Assembly: GCA_022570975.1 (NCBI GenBank)
Contig: JACZYS010000005.1
Coordinates: 5,157-26,546 of the forward strand
Direction: 5' to 3'
Source of the DNA: Candidatus Zixiibacteriota bacterium
Lineage (GTDB): Bacteria; Zixibacteria; MSB-5A5; GN15; FEB-12
DNA: 21,390 bases
Shown: piece by piece, positions 16,301 through 21,390 of the stretch
How the letters are laid out: every line of letters begins with the position of its first letter
How positions within the stretch are numbered: position 1 is the first letter of the stretch
Translations under genes and position numbers: made by a program
The notes under the pieces: model-generated
The model's input: only the letters and a program-made list of their open reading frames with translations
The model's database searches: none
Told to the model about the DNA's origin: nothing

Positions 16301-17050
16301 GCCGTGAATATAACTATCGCCGGCAACTACGCATATATTTGCTGCAATAAAGGAATTGTCATTGTAAGTATTGCAAACCCATTAATACCTAAAGTTGTAG
16401 CAAAGATAGGTGCTCCTGATATTAATATGCCATCGGGGATTTCTATCCAGTTCCGTTATGCTTTTGTGGTAGATAACGAAGGATTGAAAACAATTGACAT
16501 TTCCATCCCGGAAAAACCACGTTTCATTGAAAATAATACAATGCGTCTCAAAGAGGCTCATGACATTTATGTTGCCCGCACCTATGCCTATGTGGCCGCC
16601 GGCAGTCAGGGACTGGCAATTATTAATGTGAAAAATCCTGAGAAAATTATCGCCGAACAGTTCTTCACGGCCAATGGAAAAATAAATGATGCCTATGACG
16701 TTGTTGTTGCCTCGACCAATTCATCGGTTTTTGCATACGTAGCCGATGGCCACAACGGACTGAGGGTCATTCAATTGACTTCACCAAGAGATACTCCCGG
16801 ATATCTTGGATTTTCTCCAAAGCCGACACCTCGGTTAATTGCCACAAAACATACTCATGGTAAGGCGATTGCTATATCAAAAGGATTAGATCGGGACCGG
16901 GCTGTTGATGAAAGCGGAAATCAGGTTTCCGTATTTGGAAGACTGGGCTCGCGTCCGTTCAACCTACAGGAACAACAAAAAATGTACATGATAAATGAAA
17001 AAATCTGGACTGTTTCCAAAGCCGGAGAAGTAACTAATAAAACGGAGTAA
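13358..17050 (+). CDS. Decaheme c-type cytochrome fused to an LVIVD-repeat beta-propeller
   Basis: A 1230-residue exported protein. I start at the ATG at 13358 because GAGGAAGG (13345-13352) is ideally spaced; an in-frame TTG at 13343 lies ahead of it. A signal peptide ends near AHGQ (about residue 27). Ten CXXCH heme sites begin at Cys 46, 66, 128, 293, 350, 507, 534, 643, 654 and 760. The gaps 132-293 and 354-507 hold heme-free domains. From about residue 815 to 1195 there are LVIVD-type repeats (YLYTANGKDGFRVYDIAN, YAYITDKVEGLILVDV, YAYVAAGSQGLAIINV, FAYVADGHNGLRVIQL), a bacterial propeller-like repeat usually on cell-surface proteins. It probably acts in the periplasm or on the cell surface as an electron carrier, with the propeller for docking. 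A CINAH sequence (Cys696) resembles a degraded eleventh site. Confidence 0.93.
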   Translation: MKNSLKLKNIMFLSFLIFFSVGYAHGQQPDLSRQSQEDADRKSKNCLSCHNGVEKMHVSKAVKLGCVDCHGGNALATSKEEAHVKPKFPDKWKSSANPVRSYTLLNEESPEFIKFVNPGDLRVADEACGSCHATDVLNVKKSMMTTSTLFWGGAAYQNGIVSTKLYIFGESYSREGEPQLINTVPAPTEEELARGVLPFVVPLPRWEITQPGNLFRSFERGGKVTRINPSEIGVPNPFEEPGKPDNKLSDRGLGTQLRISSPVLNLHKTRLNDPHLSFMGTNDHPGDYRSSGCTGCHVVYANDRSPIHSGPYAEFGNLGLSQTQDSTIPKNESGHPIMHRFTLAIPSSQCMVCHMHQPNAFVNTYFGFQMWDYESDGEWLYPKTQKFLTAHEQLEQMESNPEEAVLRGNWSDSAVLASVSENNPNLSLTQFADYHGHGWMFRAVFKKDREGNLLDSAGNQIPWDSEHKFHGVVPLKTDHPFECTGECMDAQKAVHLKDIHAEKGMHCVDCHFKQDNHGDGKLYGEFHNAIEIACIDCHGTISEMANLKSSGPASAGGKLDFRELYTPSKKKRFVKRGPKIIQRSMLYDTLQWNIPQLVDIINPESENFNPKARRAKLVTASGGEWDGDSDPNSLPHNPEKMECYTCHSSWVTNCFGCHLPQQANWKKDMYHFEGGESRNWTSYNPQVLRDDGYMLCINAHSKGNKVAPARSSSALILSSRNANREQIYIQQPPISTPGYSSQAFNPHVPHTVRTVETKTCVDCHLSSDNDNNAWMAQILLHGTNMVNFLGKFAYVGTGESGLEAIAVTETDEPQAVIGSNLQRLAYSKFYKNHKDNNSELKESYHHGGTNIQSLQMRGEYLYTANGKDGFRVYDIANIDNKGFSERIITSPVSSRGQNTHVKTKNATAVALPTNMPIDTRRVHRPENQEQWPIHPIYSYAYITDKVEGLILVDVMNLVDGDPQNNFLKRAVTFNPAGVLNGAVNITIAGNYAYICCNKGIVIVSIANPLIPKVVAKIGAPDINMPSGISIQFRYAFVVDNEGLKTIDISIPEKPRFIENNTMRLKEAHDIYVARTYAYVAAGSQGLAIINVKNPEKIIAEQFFTANGKINDAYDVVVASTNSSVFAYVADGHNGLRVIQLTSPRDTPGYLGFSPKPTPRLIATKHTHGKAIAISKGLDRDRAVDESGNQVSVFGRLGSRPFNLQEQQKMYMINEKIWTVSKAGEVTNKTE

Positions 17051-17075
17051 TCTTCTATAATATTAGCGATTAGTA

Positions 17076-17990
17076 ATGACTAAAGTTAAAAAGATTCTAT
17101 TTGTTCCCATCTTAATTGTTGCCGGAATACTTATGACCGCCCCTGACATTTTTTCCCAGCACTCTACTATTGGTCCCGGAGGGTGCGGCCTGGGTCAGTC
17201 AAACTGTCATGCCGCAGATAACGACTGGTGGAAAGATGATGACCATAAATTCACCGTAGAATCTATTTACGAAGATTTTGACCGGTACTCATTAATTGCC
17301 GACCGGGCCGGAGTAGGTGCTGACAAGATGATGAACGGTTCAAGTGACTGTATGAAATGCCACGCTACCGTTGTTTCCGGAAATGAGGCAGATGAAGTTG
17401 AAGAAGGTGTCAGTTGTGAAAGCTGTCACGGGCCGGGAGGCGGCTACAAAGACCCCCACCAGACCGGAGAGGCTAAAGACGGTTATCAGAGAACCGGCTA
17501 TCTTGAGGGATTGAAACTTGGTATGTTTGAGATGTCAAATCTGAAGGTCAGAGCCGAAGTCTGTGTTGGCTGTCATTATATCAACGATGAAAAACTTATC
17601 CGTGCCGGACACCCGACTGGTGATGGATTTGGTTATGCCAAAGGAATCAGGCAAGTTTCGCAGCATTGGGACAGAGAATCTACTTCAAAAGATAAAGATA
17701 AAAAACCGTTCAGGAAAGCTGTTGAAAAACGAGGTCCGATTCCCATGCTGGCCGTGACCGCTCAACCCAGAACTCAGACATCAACGGCAAGTTCAAGCGG
17801 AGGAACAGCAAGAAGATCTCCACCGCCGCCCCGTATAATTGCCGGGGATCCTTTTTTTCCTCTTAAGGCAACCAAAAAGATTACTTTGGGACCCTTTCCG
17901 CTGGTCTCAGATTCTGCCTCAATAGATGAAATTCTTTTGATTTTAAAAAAACGTCTGGAACTTATTTATAAACAGTTAGGGAAGAAATAA
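17076..17990 (+). CDS. Cytochrome c554-like tetraheme protein with one expanded heme motif
   Basis: A 304-residue exported cytochrome. A signal peptide ends near IFSQ (about residue 28). Three ordinary heme sites are CMKCH (92-96), CESCH (114-118) and CVGCH (163-167). The first site is C37-X6-C44-H45, where cytochrome c554 family members have CXXCH; the following WW and DDDH (51-57) keep the family context. RAGHP (His179) and SQHW (His197) match the conserved distal-ligand region of that family. The C-terminal third is unusual: a Ser/Thr/Gly/Pro-rich linker (about 232-262) and then a final amphipathic helix (about 278-304). It lies 25 bp after the decaheme gene and abuts the next one. It probably shuttles electrons in the periplasm between the membrane module and the decaheme protein. 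Confidence 0.88.
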   Translation: MTKVKKILFVPILIVAGILMTAPDIFSQHSTIGPGGCGLGQSNCHAADNDWWKDDDHKFTVESIYEDFDRYSLIADRAGVGADKMMNGSSDCMKCHATVVSGNEADEVEEGVSCESCHGPGGGYKDPHQTGEAKDGYQRTGYLEGLKLGMFEMSNLKVRAEVCVGCHYINDEKLIRAGHPTGDGFGYAKGIRQVSQHWDRESTSKDKDKKPFRKAVEKRGPIPMLAVTAQPRTQTSTASSSGGTARRSPPPPRIIAGDPFFPLKATKKITLGPFPLVSDSASIDEILLILKKRLELIYKQLGKK

Positions 17991-19640
17991 ATGAGTCCGG
18001 AAAAGCAACAGTTTGCCGCAACCGTGGCAATGCAGCTTGAGCAATACCATGACCGCTGGACATCGGTCAGTGACAACAGCGGAATAATTGAAGTAAAAGA
18101 AAAACCGACGGCTCAGGTTTTGAAGCAATATGAGATATTCAAAGAATTTGATGACAGCTTTTTGGATAAAATATCACCTGATATATCAATCGCCAGATGG
18201 AAAAGCGGAGCAATTTTATTTGAAGAAGGCTCATATATTGATATTGCTTTTTATCTGGCCAAAGGGACTGTCCGGACAAACCTCAGGCAACAAAAATCCG
18301 AAGAAGCCGGCAACCCTATCTTTGACACCTCCCGCACCATGGCCATCCCAAAATCAAAAGAGGTAGCTCAAGGCGGAACCGTATTAATCTCTCAGACCAA
18401 CCGCCAGCTAAAGCAGACCGAAAAAAATTCAGAGAATATCAATTTCCTTGCAACCATAAATATTGATTTATCGGCCGGACAAGAAACAACTGTTTCAGAA
18501 GGAGATTTGTTTGGTGAAATAGGCGCGCTTATCGGATGGCCGCAACCGATATCAGCTCTGACAGCTACCGAGTGTGAAATAGTTCAAGTAAGAGTCCCGG
18601 CCCTCAGACAGATGAAAAGAAAGTCGCCGGCTCTAAAAGCTAAGATTGATGAACTTTACAAGGAGCGAATATTATTGTCCCAGCTAAAAGGGACACCGCT
18701 TTTTAGAAGTTGCGATGATGCTTTCCTTCAGTCACTCAAAAACAGCATGGAGCTAATTTCCTGCGAGGCAGGAGAAACAATAACAACCGAAGGTGAACCA
18801 ACCAAGGCATTGTATATGGTTCGCTCCGGATTTGTTAAACTTTCCCAAAAATTTGGCTCCGGAAACATTGTCGCCACCTACTTGTCCAAAGGGATGACCC
18901 TTGGCGAAGTTGAGCTTCTGCTTGGCAATACTAATGGCTGGGTTTTTACGGCTGTATCGGTTGAACATACTGAACTGGTCAAGATATCTAAAGATAAATT
19001 CCAGGAGCTCGTATCAAGCTATCCGGAAGTTGAAAATCTGCTCTGGGAATCGGCCGTAGCCCGGATTAAAGAATCCGGATACAGCAGAAAAGATCTCCAG
19101 CAGTCGGAGTTCATCGACACGGCCTTAAAACAGGGACTGGTTGAAGGGAACTCGATTTTTGTTATCGACCTTGATGAGTGCACCCGTTGCGATGACTGCG
19201 TACGTGCCTGCGCTGATACTCATGACGGTATTCCAAGGTTTGTCCGCGAAGGAAACAAGTTCAACAACATTTTAATTACCAGAGCCTGCTACCACTGTGA
19301 AGACCCGGTCTGCCTGGTTGGCTGCCCAACCGGCGCAATCCACCGAGCTGGAGTTGGCACCGTTGTAGAGATTGTTGATGAGCTCTGCATCGGCTGTAAA
19401 ACCTGTGCAAATAACTGCCCATATGACGCCATTACCATGCGTGATACCGGTGAAAACTGGTCAGAGAATATGATTCCCAAAGGACTAAGAAACAAACCAA
19501 AAATGTTGGCTACCAAATGTGACTTATGTTATGACAAAGGTCACGGCCCCGCCTGCGTAAGCAACTGCCCACACGGCTGCGCTTTCCGTGTCGGCAGCGT
19601 GCAGGAATTCCAGTCACTTGTCTCCAAGAAAGAAACTTAA
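17991..19640 (+). CDS. Two cyclic-nucleotide-binding folds fused to a four-cluster [4Fe-4S] ferredoxin
   Basis: A 549-residue protein with no signal peptide or membrane helix, so cytoplasmic. The first CNB-type fold (about 48-210) has a variable insert at 100-165 and the cassette GDLFGEIGALIG; the second (about 235-345) has GMTLGEVELLLG. Neither has the Arg that normally holds the cyclic phosphate. No DNA-binding helix-turn-helix follows; instead a DmsB/NrfC-type ferredoxin carries four sets of Cys: 397/400/403/407, 433/436/441/445, 466/469/472/476 and 510/513/522/526. That spacing predicts four [4Fe-4S] clusters. The ATG follows the previous stop directly, with AGGGAAG in front, and a cytochrome b gene follows after 5 bp. 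It likely exchanges electrons with that cytochrome b at the inner face of the membrane, and the CNB folds may gate or dock it. Confidence 0.9.
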   Translation: MSPEKQQFAATVAMQLEQYHDRWTSVSDNSGIIEVKEKPTAQVLKQYEIFKEFDDSFLDKISPDISIARWKSGAILFEEGSYIDIAFYLAKGTVRTNLRQQKSEEAGNPIFDTSRTMAIPKSKEVAQGGTVLISQTNRQLKQTEKNSENINFLATINIDLSAGQETTVSEGDLFGEIGALIGWPQPISALTATECEIVQVRVPALRQMKRKSPALKAKIDELYKERILLSQLKGTPLFRSCDDAFLQSLKNSMELISCEAGETITTEGEPTKALYMVRSGFVKLSQKFGSGNIVATYLSKGMTLGEVELLLGNTNGWVFTAVSVEHTELVKISKDKFQELVSSYPEVENLLWESAVARIKESGYSRKDLQQSEFIDTALKQGLVEGNSIFVIDLDECTRCDDCVRACADTHDGIPRFVREGNKFNNILITRACYHCEDPVCLVGCPTGAIHRAGVGTVVEIVDELCIGCKTCANNCPYDAITMRDTGENWSENMIPKGLRNKPKMLATKCDLCYDKGHGPACVSNCPHGCAFRVGSVQEFQSLVSKKET

Positions 19641-19645
19641 TTAAA

Positions 19646-20485
19646 ATGCTTCCAAAGGCTTTGGTAAAAGAATTTGTAAAATCACCGACCTGGTTTTGGT
19701 CATTTCAAATTGTCTCGGTCATCTTTTTAGCCTCATATATTTTTCTTTCCATAATGGATGAAGTCGAGCCGGGGAATTTGTGGGGACTTATTTATGGCTC
19801 GGTGTCGGCTCTCTTGATGCTTGCCGTCGGGCTTTATGGAGTTCGCCGGAGGCAGATGAGCAACAGCTCAAGACTTAAGCTTGGAAAATCTCTTACCTGG
19901 GTGCAGCTCCATATTTATGGCGGAACGCTGTTTTTGTTTTTGATGTTTCTTCATATAGACTTCAAACTCCCCCATGGTTCGCTTAACTGGTGGCTCTGGT
20001 CGGTTTCTATCTGGGTTACGCTCAGCGGGTTCTTGGGTCTCTTCCTTCAGAAATGGATTCCTAAAATGTTGTCATCGGCCTTAAATATCGAAGTCCGCTA
20101 TGACCGCATTGAAGAGTTGGTCAATGAGTTAAAAAATAAAGCTGACAAAGAAGCGGCTAATGCAGCCGGGCCAATCAAAGATTTTTATAACCGAACCATT
20201 GCCCATGAGATGGAACGACCGGTTTTCCGGTGGGCCCATTTCAGAGATATTACCGGAGGTAACCTTGCCAGAATCAGGCAGATGGATTACTTGCGGGAAC
20301 TGCTTTCTGATGAAGACTTAAAAAGTCTGGACAATATTGAGTCCTACTATCTTTCAAAATTGGAATGTGACGCCCACTACACCCTTCAGAGACCGCTAAG
20401 GTTGTGGCTCATCACTCATCTTCCTCTTTCCCTTCTGCTTTTTGTTTTACTGTTTATTCACCTTTATGCCGTCTACTACTATTAA
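19646..20485 (+). CDS. Five-helix membrane cytochrome b, probable diheme
   Basis: A 279-residue inner-membrane protein with helices at about 17-37, 43-64, 84-104, 114-134 and 251-277. Helix 3 has His89 and His103 and helix 5 has His258 and His272, each pair in H-X13-H spacing. That is the classic arrangement for two stacked bis-His b hemes. The positively charged VRRRQMSNSSRLKLGK loop places the helix 2-3 loop inside, which puts His89/His258 near the cytoplasm and His103/His272 near the periplasm. A polar loop of about 115 residues (135-250) then faces the cytoplasm, where the Fe-S protein encoded just upstream could dock. Start ATG has a weak ribosome-binding site; coupling to the upstream gene is likely. 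It resembles the membrane subunits of quinol-linked or transmembrane electron-transfer complexes, but I cannot assign a named family. Confidence 0.82.
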   Translation: MLPKALVKEFVKSPTWFWSFQIVSVIFLASYIFLSIMDEVEPGNLWGLIYGSVSALLMLAVGLYGVRRRQMSNSSRLKLGKSLTWVQLHIYGGTLFLFLMFLHIDFKLPHGSLNWWLWSVSIWVTLSGFLGLFLQKWIPKMLSSALNIEVRYDRIEELVNELKNKADKEAANAAGPIKDFYNRTIAHEMERPVFRWAHFRDITGGNLARIRQMDYLRELLSDEDLKSLDNIESYYLSKLECDAHYTLQRPLRLWLITHLPLSLLLFVLLFIHLYAVYYY

Positions 20486-20494
20486 GGTTCAGCA

Positions 20495-21390
20495 ATGGGT
20501 AAAAGAGATTCAAACAAAAGAAAAAAAGGGAGCTTCTCCTCGGCAGAACTTTCGGTAAGCAAAAATTATATTTATCCGCCCAGCAGGAAGAAAATGATTT
20601 TGAGCGGTCTGCTGATTTCATTCTTGGTAATCGGATATTTTTTCATCAACCAGTTTTTTCTGTCTAATAGTTTTGTCTCGAGAGGGGACCTGACTTCCAA
20701 TCATGCCAACTTTGAATCAAACTGCACAGCCTGCCATGAACCCGCCAACGCCGTCACTGACAAGAAATGCGCTACCTGCCATGAAAAATATGGCGATGAG
20801 CTGGGCGTTCATTCTTTTGACACTCATTACCTTTATAAATCATCAGAATTTTCAAGAATAGGTGAAGCAACAAAAGAACATGGCGGCAATGAACAGACCT
20901 GCTACTCCTGCCATCCCGAACACAAAGGGAGAATGGCCCCGCTAACGGTGGTTCCCGATAATAAGTGCCTTGACTGTCACATCTATGGTTCTTTCAACGA
21001 TGACCACCCTGAGTTCCAGTTTGCAAGAGAAAATATCCCCGATGATTCGGCCATGCAGTTTACTCATATCAGGCATACCGATTTTGTCTCCAAAGAGCTG
21101 GCCAAAAGAGGCGACAAAGCAAATATTGAATCAACCTGCCTGTATTGTCACAAACCACAACCGGACGGACTCAATTTTGAGCCGATAAATTATAATGACC
21201 ATTGCAGCGATTGTCACCTTGCGGCTACGACCGAAACTCCCCTCTACGATGTAGCCAGTGCCAACAGTAAAAAACCGGGAGTTCTGACAATTGATATGAT
21301 TAGAAACCGGGTCAGCCCCGGAACAAGATGGGCCTTTTATACCAACCCCAATGAATTCACTGTTATTGGCGGAGGAAAAAAAGTAAAGAA
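20495..21390 (+). CDS. Membrane-anchored multiheme cytochrome c (partial, 3' end outside window)
   Basis: The frame opens with ATG at 20495 (AAGG upstream), 9 bp after the cytochrome b gene, and runs open to the window end, giving 298 residues. A short basic N-terminus (GKRDSNKRKKG) and a single helix at about 35-56 without a cleavage site point to an inner-membrane anchor with the rest in the periplasm. Six CXXCH sites begin at Cys 77, 92, 136, 158, 215 and 237, with extra His residues between them as likely distal ligands, as in the cytochrome c3/c7 and NapC-like groups. It probably takes or gives electrons at the periplasmic heme of the neighbouring cytochrome b and passes them to the soluble cytochromes. 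The total heme number is unknown because the gene is cut. Confidence 0.92.
   Translation, partial: MGKRDSNKRKKGSFSSAELSVSKNYIYPPSRKKMILSGLLISFLVIGYFFINQFFLSNSFVSRGDLTSNHANFESNCTACHEPANAVTDKKCATCHEKYGDELGVHSFDTHYLYKSSEFSRIGEATKEHGGNEQTCYSCHPEHKGRMAPLTVVPDNKCLDCHIYGSFNDDHPEFQFARENIPDDSAMQFTHIRHTDFVSKELAKRGDKANIESTCLYCHKPQPDGLNFEPINYNDHCSDCHLAATTETPLYDVASANSKKPGVLTIDMIRNRVSPGTRWAFYTNPNEFTVIGGGKKVK

Noticed and set aside
17760..17850. Frameshift or gene end in the c554-like gene, because of the low-complexity linker
   Set aside because: The frame stays open and the following helix and ribosome-binding site for the next gene fit, so the linker is a real part of the protein.
1..21390. CRISPR arrays, tRNA or rRNA genes, insertion sequences, phage genes
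   Set aside because: I saw no repeat-spacer pattern, cloverleaf, ribosomal RNA, transposase or integrase motif. The region reads as ordinary chromosome with good coding density.

Overview
The window reads as a chromosomal segment from a Gram-negative bacterium of the Fibrobacteres-Chlorobi-Bacteroidetes (FCB) wing. Moderate-to-low GC and frequent outer-membrane and periplasmic products fit this. The secreted protease ends in an 'LLQNYPNPFNPST' type IX (Por) sorting domain of the kind common in Ignavibacteria, Calditrichaeota, Marinimicrobia, KSB1 and Zixibacteria. A Zixibacteria-like or related candidate phylum is my best guess, because multiheme cytochromes are abundant there. This is inference; no marker gene is present.

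Layout. (1) 2-2321, plus strand: the end of one ABC half-exporter and a complete second one, overlapping by 11 bp, which together form a heterodimeric exporter with one degenerate ATP site. (2) 2347-3772, minus strand: an ECF sigma factor, a membrane anti-sigma-like protein and a Spy/CpxP-like membrane-anchored protein, tightly packed in that order. A divergent plus-strand gene (3977-4762) encodes a secreted CBM9/DOMON-like protein with a glycine-rich segment. The 204-bp divergent spacer holds a perfect dyad, a palindrome and an ECF-like promoter candidate. (3) 4832-7534, minus strand: a secreted subtilisin-family protease with two PKD domains, an Ig-like domain and a type IX sorting tail, ending in a terminator hairpin. 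(4) 7915-9786, plus strand: a polytopic GT-C-type glycosyltransferase with a C-terminal TPR-like region.

(5) 10039 to the window end, plus strand: seven genes in one apparent operon, with gaps of -1, 11, 25, 0, 5 and 9 bp. In order they encode a lipoprotein with two HbpS/GlcG domains; an outer-membrane beta-barrel; a secreted decaheme cytochrome fused to an LVIVD-repeat beta-propeller; a cytochrome c554-like tetraheme protein whose first site is C-X6-C-H; a soluble protein joining two cyclic-nucleotide-binding folds to a four-cluster ferredoxin; a five-helix membrane cytochrome b with two H-X13-H helices; and a membrane-anchored multiheme cytochrome cut by the window end.

Taken together, region 5 contains parts for a complete electron route from a cytoplasmic Fe-S protein, through a diheme cytochrome b, to periplasmic hemes and an outer-membrane barrel. 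It looks like a transmembrane and possibly trans-outer-membrane redox conduit, and I do not recognise it as one of the named systems (Mtr, Omb/Omc, Cbc). Direction of electron flow and the substrate cannot be told from sequence. This operon is the main candidate for an undescribed system here.
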